Source: Enterococcus plantarum
Lineage (GTDB): Bacteria; Bacillota; Bacilli; Lactobacillales; Enterococcaceae
Assembly (NCBI RefSeq): GCF_001730295.1
Contig: NZ_MIKA01000007.1
Location: 19,633 to 83,632, forward strand
Length of the DNA stretch: 64,000 nucleotides
Direction: 5' to 3'
A model generated the notes under the pieces. It was given only the letters and a program-made list of their open reading frames with translations. It ran no database searches and was not told the origin of the DNA. Positions 53,331 to 62,427 of this stretch are shown here, piece by piece. The position numbers and the translations under genes were made by a program. The number at the start of each line of letters is the position of its first letter. The first letter of the stretch is position 1.

Positions 53331-53982
53331 AAAAAGTTTAACGGGAACGGGGATTCAAGTTATTATTCTACTTATGTTGTACAGTACTCAATTTTTGACC
53401 AAAATAAGTGATAAAAATAATGTTTTGGAACAGATGACAAACTACTTTTCTTATTACGATCTCTCACTTTTCATTCTTTTTTTGATACCGTTGTTGCTTT
53501 TTTCTTTGGCTGTTTTTGTACCAGATAATATTGTTTATAAAGATGTAAGGATGACAAAAAAGCGTCTATATTTCTGTAAGTGCCTTAGAATACTTCTTGA
53601 AATCAGCAAATTCTTAATAGTCTATTTTTTAATAGGTCTACCAGTATTTTTTATATTTCCTGACCGAATTGTGTTATCTGAATATACAAAGCAAACGTTG
53701 ATTTTTTTTCTTATGTCTATTATTTCGGTTCAATTTTATATGCTGATTGAACTCATAAACGGAAGCAACAGGAAGTTCATGAATAGCTTTTTATCAGTAT
53801 CTTTAATAATGGGCAGCTATTTTCTTTTTAAAGATTACTTTTCATTCTTTAATTTGAGTTATATTTATTATGTATTAAATGTTGAGACCAATAGTGTTAT
53901 ATATCTGCCGATATTAATAACCATTCCATTAGCTCAATGTATTCTGAATTATGAGCTATTTACCAGAAAGGATTTTTTATGA
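53317..53982 (+). CDS. ABC-system membrane protein 2, unknown family
   Basis: A 221-residue protein with about six hydrophobic segments, beginning MILYKKSLTGTGIQVIILLML. It overlaps both neighbours (14 and 4 bases), so the operon is translationally coupled. No signature beyond topology. Likely a second permease subunit. Confidence 0.72.
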   Translation: MILYKKSLTGTGIQVIILLMLYSTQFLTKISDKNNVLEQMTNYFSYYDLSLFILFLIPLLLFSLAVFVPDNIVYKDVRMTKKRLYFCKCLRILLEISKFLIVYFLIGLPVFFIFPDRIVLSEYTKQTLIFFLMSIISVQFYMLIELINGSNRKFMNSFLSVSLIMGSYFLFKDYFSFFNLSYIYYVLNVETNSVIYLPILITIPLAQCILNYELFTRKDFL

Positions 53983-54635
53983 AGTATGTTGAAAGAATTG
54001 TTTTATTGCTATTATTTCTTTTTTTTGATGGCGATTTTAATTATCAGAAAGCAAATGATTTTTCATTAATTGTTGGTTTGTCTGAGAACTATTCATTAAA
54101 AGAACTTTTGTCATGGTTTTTGCTCTATAGTTATATGTATACAGGGTTGATACTTTCGTGTTTTCGTATAATAAATCAAACGTTTACTAGCTATTCTTTA
54201 GTTAGATATAAGGATCGTAGACAAGTGATGAACGATTATTTACAAAGAGTTTTTATTCATTTAATTCTTAATATAAGTACTATAGTTCTGGTAATTGCTA
54301 TTAGAAAAACAGTAACGCCCAATTTGATCATTACAGGCGAATATTTAAGTCAATTCATAGTAATAGTTACGATAGGGTTATTTTCTACATTGATTCTTTT
54401 TGTTAGTAGAAATCTTTACTTTACCTTATTACTAGTGAATGCATACATTCTGGGAGCAGTCGTATTTTCCAACGTATTTTCAACTATACCTATATTGGGA
54501 GGAGTACTAAAATTTCCTTTTTACCTAACTAGAGTTGGGAGAGAAAGCTTTTCCTTTCTTTATTGGGCTATTTTATTAATAAGTATATTCATAGTAGCTC
54601 ATTATGTCGCAGCAAAAAAAATAAATTATTTGTGA
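53979..54635 (+). CDS. ABC-system membrane protein 3, unknown family
   Basis: A 218-residue membrane protein with about five to six hydrophobic segments. A charged loop YKDRRQVMNDYLQRVFIHL near residues 72-90 lies between segments, like the coupling-helix region of permeases. It starts with ATGA overlap with the previous gene and ends nine bases before the ATPase gene. Third putative permease subunit. Confidence 0.72.
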   Translation: MKYVERIVLLLLFLFFDGDFNYQKANDFSLIVGLSENYSLKELLSWFLLYSYMYTGLILSCFRIINQTFTSYSLVRYKDRRQVMNDYLQRVFIHLILNISTIVLVIAIRKTVTPNLIITGEYLSQFIVIVTIGLFSTLILFVSRNLYFTLLLVNAYILGAVVFSNVFSTIPILGGVLKFPFYLTRVGRESFSFLYWAILLISIFIVAHYVAAKKINYL

Positions 54636-54644
54636 GGAATAGAA

Positions 54645-55271
54645 ATGTTAGTTGTGGATCGTATTTCAAAAAAAATAAAGAAGTATTCTGTATTAAAAAA
54701 CGTAAGTCTTACTTTTGAGGAAGGCCATGTTTACGGTTTGATTGGACAAAATGGTTCTGGAAAAACAATGTTATTACGTGCAATTTCAGGATTGATTCGC
54801 GTTCAAGAAGGCACGATTACTTATAATGATCAGATCTTAGGGAAAGATTTCGATTTTTTGCCAAGCTTAGGTTTGATTATTGAACATGAAGGTCTGGAAC
54901 CATCGATCAGTGGAGTCAATAATTTAAAACTTCTTTCCGAAATTAACAAAATTGCCAATAAAAAAGATATAGATCTGGCTTTAACTAAGGTGGGACTGGA
55001 TCCCAATGATCGAAGACCTGTAAAAAAATATTCATTAGGTATGAGACAAAAATTGATCATTGCTCAGGCTATATTTGAAAACCCAAAAGTATTATTGTTA
55101 GATGAACCAACGAATGGTCTGGATGATGACGCAATTGACAAATTTTATCAACTTATAGACGAACTGAAAACGAGTGGCAGAATCATTGTTATCGCGAGTC
55201 ATAATAAAAAAGATATAGAAGAATTATGCGATACTATTGTTGTGATTAAAGATGGGAGTATTGTTTCATGA
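54645..55271 (+). CDS. ABC transporter ATP-binding protein
   Basis: A 208-residue ATPase subunit. Walker A is GQNGSGKT (near 34-41), the signature is SLGMRQK (near 129-135), Walker B is VLLLDEPTNGLDDDA with catalytic Glu, and the H-loop is ASHNKKD. The short form belongs with the antibiotic/lantibiotic-immunity and ABC-2 export group. GAGGAATAG precedes the ATG and it overlaps the next gene by four bases. It energises the three membrane proteins upstream. Confidence 0.93.
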   Translation: MLVVDRISKKIKKYSVLKNVSLTFEEGHVYGLIGQNGSGKTMLLRAISGLIRVQEGTITYNDQILGKDFDFLPSLGLIIEHEGLEPSISGVNNLKLLSEINKIANKKDIDLALTKVGLDPNDRRPVKKYSLGMRQKLIIAQAIFENPKVLLLDEPTNGLDDDAIDKFYQLIDELKTSGRIIVIASHNKKDIEELCDTIVVIKDGSIVS

Positions 55272-55900
55272 GAAAAATGTTTTTATTTATTGTATGTGCA
55301 TGTTTGATTATTTTGGTTGGGAGAAGGCTATACAATAATAACAGTTCATCCGATATTTTCACATATGAAAAAAATCCAGCAAAAAGAGTGGTTCTACAGA
55401 GGAATAGAACGTATACAGTTTTGTCGGATTCTGAGAAGTTATCTTCAGGATTTTATGATGTATCTGAGATTAGCAGCAAAGAGTTCTTTTTAGGGAATGA
55501 ACATTTAAATCGAAAGGATGTTATAAATAATCAAGCATTCTATAATACGAACAAAGTTCAAACACCCAAAAACAGTTCAGTTCATTTAACGCCTTCAAAA
55601 GAAAAATATTTACCTATAGAAGAAGATAGAAGTATTCGTCTAAAAAATACTTATGGTCATTTTTTTATTCCAGATTCAATAAATGGCGAATACAAATTGG
55701 AAATTGTAGGAGAAGGTAAAGTTTTTTGTCAAATACAGGATATTAATGAAACAACAGGATTTATTAATAACGTTTTAGATGGTTTTGTATTTGATGATGC
55801 AACGGACGTTGTAAAGACGTTGGAAGCAGACACAATCATCTCATTCTTTAAAAAATCAGGTAAAGAGGATGTAGTTATAGCGATTAGTCCAATAACTTAA
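55268..55900 (+). CDS. Membrane-anchored extracellular protein of the ABC operon
   Basis: A 210-residue protein with an N-terminal membrane segment (about 3-19, MFLFIVCACLIILVG) and a soluble extracellular part of about 185 residues. There is no lipobox, so it is probably a membrane-anchored rather than lipid-modified protein. I do not recognise it. It overlaps the ATPase gene by ATGA and is the last gene of the operon. It may be an accessory or receptor-like component for the secreted protein. Confidence 0.68.
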   Translation: MRKMFLFIVCACLIILVGRRLYNNNSSSDIFTYEKNPAKRVVLQRNRTYTVLSDSEKLSSGFYDVSEISSKEFFLGNEHLNRKDVINNQAFYNTNKVQTPKNSSVHLTPSKEKYLPIEEDRSIRLKNTYGHFFIPDSINGEYKLEIVGEGKVFCQIQDINETTGFINNVLDGFVFDDATDVVKTLEADTIISFFKKSGKEDVVIAISPIT

Positions 55901-55990
55901 TAGATATAATTGGCTATACATTTTAGACTGATTTTATTAAAGAGGATAAAACTCGTTTTAAACTATTGTGCATATAGTTTAGAATTAGTA

Positions 55991-56074
55991 GGTTATAGGT
56001 TCAAATCCCACGAAAATGGTATTCCTTCAGCGGCTTCGGGCGTTTAGAAGATGGAATATGCATTCTTTTTTTTG
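55991..56074 (+). repeat. Diverged copy of the tRNA-Lys terminator (repeat copy B)
   Basis: Over about 65 bases from CCCACGA it matches the tRNA-Lys terminator (51629-51696) at roughly 86% by eye, including an uninterrupted 21-base identical core (56041-56061). It keeps the hairpin (AATGGTATTCC with GGAATATGCATT) and a T8 run. No intact tRNA precedes it. The pair brackets the secreted-protein/ABC block. Confidence 0.7.
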
Positions 56075-56182
56075 CTATTGTATCGTCCGAATATCCATCT
56101 TACTCATAATAATCTTTATGAAGTGAGTATTCTACTATTTAATGATAAACTAAAGAAAAGGAACATTTAGGAGGGGAAAAAA

Positions 56183-57052
56183 ATGAGAAAGAAATTCATC
56201 TATTCATTTATATTACTAGCAGGTGTATCTCTAGCTGCTTGTGGAGGAAAAGGGCAAACAACCGAACGTTCAACGACAGCTAAAAGTACTGAAAAAACAA
56301 GTCAAACAACTACAGCGACGAGTAAAAACACCGAAAAATCTAGTACAACCCAAAAGTCATCTTCTTCTGCGAACACTTCTGAAGCGAAAGAAAGTAAAGC
56401 GCCTGCAAAATCAGAAAATAACACACCGGAAAAACAAGCAGAGGCGGTTTTAGGGCAACTTAATCAAGAGTTTCCAAACAATTCATTGCCGCAAGCTATA
56501 TTAACAAGTCAAACAGCAGAGTATTTAACTGCCGCAACGACAAGTACCGCTGATCAAGGAAACTTTAGAGTATTGTATTATGCTGAAGCTAATGCAATTG
56601 CAGTGAATGATCTCGCGGTCAATGAGTTGCAACCCATTGCATCATTCGAGAAAAAATCTTATGGATCAGATGCAGAAGCCGCCGCCGCTGTTAATCAAAT
56701 TATTGATAATGGGGGAAATCCAATTGATCTTGGCTATGGAATCAAAGGCTATCAACAAGGTGCGGCAGGCTCTACTTTTCTATCGTGGCAAGAAGGCAAT
56801 TGGAGTATGGTTGTCAGAGCTTCCAATATTGGAGGAGAAGTTGGTGAACCTTTAGCGAAAGAAGCCGTTGCATATTTAGAAACAGCGATGCTTCCAGCAC
56901 CTCGAAATGTTGGACAGATTTCTTTAACAGCTAGCGTTAGCGATAGCTACCAGAACAATTCAGTTGTTTGGCAAAAAGGGACAATCGTCTATACGATCCA
57001 ACACTTTGATGCTGTGCAAGCACTAAAAATGGCTGTATCGACAAATCAATAA
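56183..57052 (+). CDS. Lipoprotein with Ser/Thr-rich linker, function unknown
   Basis: A 289-residue secreted lipoprotein. The signal peptide ends in the lipobox LAAC (Cys20), followed by GGKG. Residues about 25-85 are a low-complexity Thr/Ser/Lys linker; the globular domain spans about 88-289. I do not recognise the domain; enterococci have several similar lipoproteins. GGAGGGG precedes the ATG. The gene stands alone after repeat copy B. Confidence 0.78.
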   Translation: MRKKFIYSFILLAGVSLAACGGKGQTTERSTTAKSTEKTSQTTTATSKNTEKSSTTQKSSSSANTSEAKESKAPAKSENNTPEKQAEAVLGQLNQEFPNNSLPQAILTSQTAEYLTAATTSTADQGNFRVLYYAEANAIAVNDLAVNELQPIASFEKKSYGSDAEAAAAVNQIIDNGGNPIDLGYGIKGYQQGAAGSTFLSWQEGNWSMVVRASNIGGEVGEPLAKEAVAYLETAMLPAPRNVGQISLTASVSDSYQNNSVVWQKGTIVYTIQHFDAVQALKMAVSTNQ

Positions 57053-57464
57053 TTAGGATAACTAAGTTCAAATGAATATAAGCGAAGTATTAATCGGTTA
57101 ATAAGAATTTCTACTAATCAAAAAATAATGAGGAAAGCCTTGGCCCTATTATTTTTTTAAGAACGATTGTTTTTCAAGGTAAAAATAAGCAGAATCATCA
57201 TTGACGAAACATTCACTCATCTTGTACAATGAGTACATGATAGAAGTGAAATAATAAAATAAAAAAGGCACTTCACAGTTTGGTGGCCGCCAAACTACGA
57301 AGCCCTGAAAAGTCAGCAGACACTGACCGATCAAGTTGCCCTCGTCAATGCAAAAGCACTGACATGATTCATTGTACTCAATTTTTAGGAAAATATCTAC
57401 CCCTAAAAATACACGAGATGATGAACATGCCAGCGTTTACTTATTGAACGATACAACGGTATTG

Positions 57465-57497
57465 GAAGGAATTCTGATACCGTTTTTTTATTTTTTT
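57465..57497 (+). terminator. Terminator-like hairpin in the gene-free region
   Basis: AACGGTAT pairs with ATACCGTT, followed by T7. No gene remains directly upstream. Confidence 0.6.
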
Positions 57498-57590
57498 ACT
57501 TCTATCTATTGTTTTTAATATCCTTGTTGATCGTACAACTATAATTTAAATAAGTACGATTTAATCTCTAGGGGATGTTGAATAAAGTTT

Positions 57591-57690
57591 ACCACTATAG
57601 GCTTTTGATTTATCTATTGGGGAAGAAAATCAACGACTGAAAAAATGTGCTCATTTAAAATCAGAAGAAACTCTTTTAGCCTATAGTGGT
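57591..57690. mobile_element. Possible insertion-sequence relic with 13-bp inverted repeats
   Basis: ACCACTATAGGCT (57591-57603) and its exact complement AGCCTATAGTGGT (57678-57690) flank 74 bases. Inside, one plus frame reads EENQRLKKCAHLKSEE, similar to the leucine-zipper end of IS3-family OrfA proteins. Too short for a family assignment. Confidence 0.35.
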
Positions 57691-57864
57691 ATCTTTAAAC
57701 ATAAGTATATAATATGTTGCATACTTTAAACTTATTATAATGGACATCTTACTAACGAAGCAATTGAAAAGCTGTAAAAAATATAAAAAAGAGCAGAAAA
57801 TTTTATTTATGTACCTAAAACTTAGATATCAATAATTTTCTACCCTTACTCTATTTACGAATAA

Positions 57865-58371
57865 TTATTGTGTGATACTACTTTTATCTGGCTGAGAGTG
57901 AGCTAATCGACTAGCTGCGGCTGCCGCAATTGCGCCAACAATATCATCTAAAAAAGTATGGACTTGCGGTCCTTCATGAGAATTTAGCTTAGCTAAAATA
58001 CCAGGCTTTACTTTGTCGATATAGCCATAATTTGTAAAACCGATCGAACCATAAACATTAACGATTGAAAGTGCTAAAATTTCATCAATACCGTATAAAC
58101 CTTCATCTTCTTCTAAAATTTCTTGTAAAGGATGAAGTAGTTTCTTTTCTTCAGCTAAAATATCTAATTGAATACCAGTGATGATCGTGTTATGCACTTC
58201 GCGTTTTGATAACACACTATCAATATGTTCAATACAAGTTGCTACATCAAGATCTTCTATATAAGGTTTTTGTAAAAATAAAACCAATTCCGCCAAATCT
58301 TCCATCTCGACACCGCGTTCTTTCAATAATTGACGCGCCTTTTGTTCTAATGTTTCACCTTTTATGACCAA
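57865..58371 (-). CDS. Phosphatidylglycerophosphatase A-family protein (YutG/PgpA)
   Basis: A 168-residue PgpA-like protein. The family's conserved C-terminal block is GFTNYGYIDKVKPGILAKL, then FLDDIVGAIAAAAASRLAH with the DD metal-binding pair. It may dephosphorylate phosphatidylglycerol phosphate in cardiolipin and PG synthesis, although this soluble Gram-positive form is less studied. The start is TTG 58371, eight bases after CGGAGG; a longer frame to 58416 lacks a ribosome site. yuzB and the ferredoxin reductase gene are adjacent, as I recall for B. subtilis. Confidence 0.82.
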   Translation of the reverse strand: MVIKGETLEQKARQLLKERGVEMEDLAELVLFLQKPYIEDLDVATCIEHIDSVLSKREVHNTIITGIQLDILAEEKKLLHPLQEILEEDEGLYGIDEILALSIVNVYGSIGFTNYGYIDKVKPGILAKLNSHEGPQVHTFLDDIVGAIAAAAASRLAHSQPDKSSITQ

Positions 58372-58456
58372 AATAAAAACCTCCGATGCATCATTTTTAA
58401 ACTTATAATACATCAATGGTATACTATCTACAGAGAAAATTGCAAGGAGAAAATCA

Positions 58457-58699
58457 ATGAACCCTCTAATAGAATGTTGTGAACAAAATTTAGCTAAAGG
58501 TGCAGAGCTGTTAATGAATGATCCATTTATTGAAGAAAATGGTGATGTAATCTCTTATTCTTGCATGAATGAATGTGTTCTTTGTGCTCAAACATTCTTT
58601 GTTTTATTTGAAGGAGAACGAATTACGGGTGCAACACCAGAAGAACTGGTTGAAAATATAAAAAAAGCGATTGTGCAATGGCAAGAAGAAATGGGATAA
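58457..58699 (+). CDS. YuzB-like DUF1450 protein
   Basis: An 80-residue protein of the DUF1450 (YuzB) family. It starts MNPLIECCEQNLAKG and has the Cys pattern SCMNECVLCAQTFF, followed by TPEELVENI. The cysteines suggest metal or redox binding, and the family often neighbours ferredoxin-NADP reductase, as here (convergent). AAGGAGAAA precedes the ATG. Confidence 0.85.
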   Translation: MNPLIECCEQNLAKGAELLMNDPFIEENGDVISYSCMNECVLCAQTFFVLFEGERITGATPEELVENIKKAIVQWQEEMG

Positions 58700-58701
58700 A
58701 A

Positions 58702-58738
58702 AATAAAACGCGCCTTTTAAAGGAGCGTTTTATTTTTT
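58702..58738. terminator. Bidirectional terminator
   Basis: AATAAAACGC-CCTTT pairs with AAAGG-GCGTTTTATT, flanked by A and T tracts, between convergent genes. Confidence 0.88.
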
Positions 58739-58739
58739 A

Positions 58740-59753
58740 TTAAAGCATGTTTGCTTCTTTTCCTTCAAATAAACTAGTACTATGCATTGGCTGAGTTCTT
58801 GTGTTGGGTTTAATAAAGTGCAATGCATTATTGACAGCAGTGGGAGCTTCACCAAAACCTGTTGCTATCAGTTTTACTTTGCCATCATAGTTACAAATAT
58901 CACCAACAGCGTAAACACCAGGAATATTTGTCGACATATCTGAGTTGACTTCAATAGCGTTTCGGCTAACATCTAAACCCCAGTCTTTTAAATGCCCCAA
59001 TGATGACGTAAAACCGTAGTTGATGATCAAAGAATCTAAGTCTAGCTTTTCAAAATTATCTGCTTTCGTTTCTTTCAATTGAATACCTTTGAATGCGTTA
59101 TTCTCTACTAAAAGTTGGTCAATAACATAAGGCGTATAAATAGATACTTTAGAATTTTTCAAATTCTCTACACTGTGTTCATGACCACGAAATTCAGGAC
59201 GACGATGGATGATCGATACTTCTTTTGCAACTGGCTCTAACATCAAGGCCCAATCAATAGCAGAATCACCACCACCAGCTATAGCAACCTTTTTACCAGA
59301 GAATTTGTTCATATCTGTCACATAATAATGAACATGATTTCCTTCAAGTTCTGCTGCACCATCGATCATGAGACGTCGAGGTTGGAAGGACCCATTTCCG
59401 ATAGCGAAAATAACAGCTTTAGAATAGTGAACGCCTTTTGTTGTTTCAATGCGTAAGTAGCCATCTTCTTGAACCAAATTTCGCACTTCTTCTTCCAAAC
59501 AAGTCTCATGGGCAAATGGAGCGATTTGTTTTTCTAAATTTCCAATCAGTTCGCTGGCTTTGATTGCGGGAAAACCGGGAACATCATAAATATATTTTTC
59601 GGGGTAAAGCGTAGAAAGTTGTCCACCAAGTTGAGGCAAACTATCAATGATTTTAGTTTTTGCTTTGCGGATACCAGCATAAAAAGCGGCAAAAAGACCG
59701 ACAGGACCAGCGCCAACAATCGTTAGATCATATATATTTTTTGAATCAGACAT
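58740..59753 (-). CDS. Ferredoxin-NADP reductase, thioredoxin-reductase-like (YumC type)
   Basis: A 337-residue FAD/NAD(P)-dependent oxidoreductase. The FAD motif is GAGPVGLFAAFY (near 14-25) and the NADPH motif is GGGDSAIDWA; YAVGDICNYDGKVKLIATGFG is the second FAD block. The CxxC disulfide of true thioredoxin reductases is absent, as expected for YumC-type enzymes that reduce ferredoxin or flavodoxin. ATG 59753 is preferred (GGAGG eight bases upstream) over the adjacent TTG 59756. Confidence 0.92.
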   Translation of the reverse strand: MSDSKNIYDLTIVGAGPVGLFAAFYAGIRKAKTKIIDSLPQLGGQLSTLYPEKYIYDVPGFPAIKASELIGNLEKQIAPFAHETCLEEEVRNLVQEDGYLRIETTKGVHYSKAVIFAIGNGSFQPRRLMIDGAAELEGNHVHYYVTDMNKFSGKKVAIAGGGDSAIDWALMLEPVAKEVSIIHRRPEFRGHEHSVENLKNSKVSIYTPYVIDQLLVENNAFKGIQLKETKADNFEKLDLDSLIINYGFTSSLGHLKDWGLDVSRNAIEVNSDMSTNIPGVYAVGDICNYDGKVKLIATGFGEAPTAVNNALHFIKPNTRTQPMHSTSLFEGKEANML

Positions 59754-59977
59754 CAAAATTTCCTCCAGTTTCTATAATAAAAAAGTTTTCATCTATATAA
59801 ATGAAAGCAACAATGTAGTATATCGTTTTTCACAAAATATCACTTGTAACAGAAAAAAGCAAGTAAGAGTTTGTGAAAAAAAGCTTCTCTTAAAAGAATA
59901 GCAAAGATAATGGAATTTTCAAGTGAAGTTGTTTATGATATTATAAGTAAGTAAAAAATAACGAGGAGGAAATAACG

Positions 59978-60565
59978 ATGTCAGAATTTCCACAATTAGA
60001 TTTAGCAAATGCAAAAGGCCCTAAAGCCGTGATAAAAACCAACCGCGGAGACATTACTGTTCAGCTTTTCCCAGAACAAGCACCAAAAACAGTTGAAAAC
60101 TTTGTTCAACTAGCGAAAAAGGGCTATTATGATGGGGTGATTTTTCACCGTGTTATTCCTGATTTCATGATTCAAGGTGGGGATCCTACCGGAACAGGTA
60201 TGGGCGGCGAAAGTATTTATGGCGAAAAATTTGAAGATGAATTTTCTAAAGATGTGTTCAATTTACGTGGTGCACTATCAATGGCAAATGCTGGTCCAAA
60301 TACTAACGGTAGCCAATTTTTTATCGTAAACAATCAAAATGTTCCAGCAAATATGATGGGGCAACTAGAAGGTGCCGGATTCCCAACAGAAGTAATTGAA
60401 GCCTACAAAAAAGGTGGAACACCATGGTTAGATTTCCGTCACACAGTCTTTGGTCATGTTGTAGAAGGTATGGATGTAGTCGATGAAATCGGTGGGGTAC
60501 AAAGAGACTCTCAAGATCGTCCAACATTTGATGTAGTCATCGATAAAGTAGAAATTAGCGAATAA
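59978..60565 (+). CDS. Cyclophilin-type peptidyl-prolyl isomerase
   Basis: A 195-residue cytoplasmic cyclophilin (no signal peptide). Typical blocks are [39 protein letters not shown] and [17 protein letters not shown]. It catalyses proline cis-trans isomerisation in protein folding. An insertion of about 25 residues ([20 protein letters not shown]) between the last two blocks is usual in the lactic acid bacterial form. GAGGAGG precedes the ATG. A strong terminator follows. Confidence 0.95.
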   Translation: MSEFPQLDLANAKGPKAVIKTNRGDITVQLFPEQAPKTVENFVQLAKKGYYDGVIFHRVIPDFMIQGGDPTGTGMGGESIYGEKFEDEFSKDVFNLRGALSMANAGPNTNGSQFFIVNNQNVPANMMGQLEGAGFPTEVIEAYKKGGTPWLDFRHTVFGHVVEGMDVVDEIGGVQRDSQDRPTFDVVIDKVEISE

Positions 60566-60580
60566 ACAGCAACGATGTAA

Positions 60581-60626
60581 AAAAAGTGAAACTAGAACGC
60601 ATTAAGGTTCTGGTTTCACTTTTTTA
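60581..60626. terminator. Bidirectional terminator
   Basis: AAGTGAAACTAGAAC pairs with GTTCTGGTTTCACTT (one wobble), followed by T6 and preceded by A tracts. Confidence 0.9.
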
Positions 60627-61793
60627 TTATTCAAAAGAGTGTTTGATTCTCCGTAAGCCTTCTGACAGTGTTTCTTTTGGACAGGCCACATTTAAGCGCA
60701 TGTGTTGCGTCCCTTTAGGACCAAAGGTAATTCCAGGATTCAAAACAACTTTTCCTTTATGGACGAGTTGATTTTGCAGTTGTGCATCGGTCAAACCAAA
60801 AGCGGAAAAATCTAACCAAATCAAGTAAGTACCTTCTGGATGCATCATTTTGACGCTAGGAAGTTCAGCTTTTAAGAAATTGGTAACCATATCAATGTTT
60901 TCTTTTAGATAACCAAGTAATTCATCTAACCAATCATCACCGTGTTCATAAGCAGCCTCTGTTCCTACGTAACCGAAAATATTGATTTCGTTCTGAAAAT
61001 TACGTTCCTGTGCTTCAACGAATTGTTTTCGCAAATCAGGATTTTCGATGAAGATCATGGAGTTTTTAATACCAGCTAAGTTGAAGGTTTTTGTTGCTGC
61101 AGTCAAAGTAATCGAAAAATCTTTGAATGTCGAGTGAACATTTGTGAATGTTGTAAATACATGCGGAGCAAAAATCAAATCTTGATGAATCTCATCGCTA
61201 ACAACGAGCACATCATATTTTGCGCATAATGTACCAAAAGCTTCAAGCTCACCTTTTGTCCAAACACGTCCGCCTGGATTGTGAGGGTTGCAGAGGATGA
61301 ATAGTCGAACGTTTTCAGCAACGAAGTATTTTTCCATCTCTTCTAGATCCATAATAAAGTGTTCTTGATCTATTAATAATTGACTACGGACTAGCTTTCG
61401 ATCATTTTGTTCAACAACTTTGGCAAACGGAGGATAAACTGGATCGTGAATCATAATAGCATCGCCAGGTTCAGTGTAAGCTTGAATAGCCAAAGAGAGA
61501 CTTGGCACGACACCGCTGTTAAATAGGATCGCTTCTTTGCTAACGGTATAATTGTGTTGTCGCTTCTGCCAACGTTGAATTGCTTCGTACAATGAATCAG
61601 GAGCTGGAGAGTAACCCAAAATTCCTTGTTCTGCTGTTCGATTTATAGCGTCTAGAACAGGCTGATTGGCTTTGAAATCCATATCAGCTATCCATAATGG
61701 TAACAAGCCATCTTCTCCATAAGTATCTTTAATGGAATCCCACTTAGAACAATTTGTGTTACGGCGTTCATAGACTGTATCAAATTCTACCAT
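60627..61793 (-). CDS. MalY/PatB-type PLP-dependent C-S lyase / aminotransferase
   Basis: A 388-residue fold-type I PLP enzyme. The PLP lysine lies in TAATKTFNLAGIK; other family blocks are LPLWIADMDFK, FNSGVVPSLSLAIQ, NPHNPGGRVW and DEIHQDLIF. Members cleave cystathionine to homocysteine (PatB, MalY) and some also act as regulators or aminotransferases. AAGGAAG precedes the ATG. Single gene with its own terminator. Confidence 0.92.
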   Translation of the reverse strand: MVEFDTVYERRNTNCSKWDSIKDTYGEDGLLPLWIADMDFKANQPVLDAINRTAEQGILGYSPAPDSLYEAIQRWQKRQHNYTVSKEAILFNSGVVPSLSLAIQAYTEPGDAIMIHDPVYPPFAKVVEQNDRKLVRSQLLIDQEHFIMDLEEMEKYFVAENVRLFILCNPHNPGGRVWTKGELEAFGTLCAKYDVLVVSDEIHQDLIFAPHVFTTFTNVHSTFKDFSITLTAATKTFNLAGIKNSMIFIENPDLRKQFVEAQERNFQNEINIFGYVGTEAAYEHGDDWLDELLGYLKENIDMVTNFLKAELPSVKMMHPEGTYLIWLDFSAFGLTDAQLQNQLVHKGKVVLNPGITFGPKGTQHMRLNVACPKETLSEGLRRIKHSFE

Positions 61794-61985
61794 TCAATTC
61801 TTCCTTTCTAGATCAAAATGTTTTTCGTTAAACGAGACTTAACTATAGTATAATGGAGTTTCAACGAAATATGAACAAAAAGAATTAATAATGGTAGAAA
61901 TAAATCCATGCACTATTTAATGGAACATGATATCATTTGAAATGAGAAAATTATTTTTGTGCAATAACGAAATGAGGATAATAAT

Positions 61986-62354
61986 ATGGAATACAAAATA
62001 GGAATGATTCTTGACGGGACAATAACCGGTCTACAACCATATGGTGCGTTTGTTTCATTAAATGATACGGTCCAAGGGTTGATACATGTATCAGAAGTGC
62101 AGGCAGGTTTTACCAAAAATATTCATAGTTTATTGACTGTCGGACAAAAGGTCAAAGTTCAAGTGATTGATATAGACGAATACTCAAAAAAAATCAGCTT
62201 ATCTTTAAGAACGTTAGAGACTCAAATACAGCAACCAAATCATCGACGTAAAAAATATTTCACGAATAAAAATAAGAAAATCGGCTTTGAAACCTTAGAA
62301 CATGAGCTTCCTATCTGGAGGAACGAGGCGATGAATGCACTACTTGAGAAATAA
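61986..62354 (+). CDS. S1-domain RNA-binding protein (YugI/CvfD type)
   Basis: A 122-residue protein with one S1 domain (about 4-72: GMILDGTITGLQPYGAFVSL, GLIHVSEVQAGF, GQKVKVQVIDID) and a basic tail. This is the general stress protein 13 (YugI) / CvfD group, ribosome-associated RNA-binding regulators. GAGGATAAT precedes the ATG. Monocistronic or paired with the next gene 73 bases on. Confidence 0.87.
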   Translation: MEYKIGMILDGTITGLQPYGAFVSLNDTVQGLIHVSEVQAGFTKNIHSLLTVGQKVKVQVIDIDEYSKKISLSLRTLETQIQQPNHRRKKYFTNKNKKIGFETLEHELPIWRNEAMNALLEK

Positions 62355-62427
62355 ATCTGTTTTTTTTCAGAAAATATGGTACAATTTTCCTAGTTTCTGA
62401 AAACAAAAATTAATTGAGGTGGATGTT

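Larger units (their letters stand above)
57053..57864. other. 812-base gene-free region with relics
   Basis: No intact gene. It holds a short palindrome (AGTTTGG-CCAAACT near 57278-57297), a less AT-rich patch (57280-57365) of unknown origin, a terminator-like hairpin at 57465-57497, and an inverted repeat pair around a possible IS3-type fragment (57591-57690). It looks like degraded mobile or deleted DNA. Confidence 0.5.

Noticed and set aside
55991..56012. Apparent tRNA T-arm (GGTTCAAATCC) before repeat copy B
   Set aside because: The arms do not pair and no acceptor or anticodon stem is present; the segment aligns as well with the sequence just after tRNA-Lys.
57149..57334. 61-codon minus frame in the gene-free region
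   Set aside because: No ribosome site, and it crosses a palindrome and unrelated patches.
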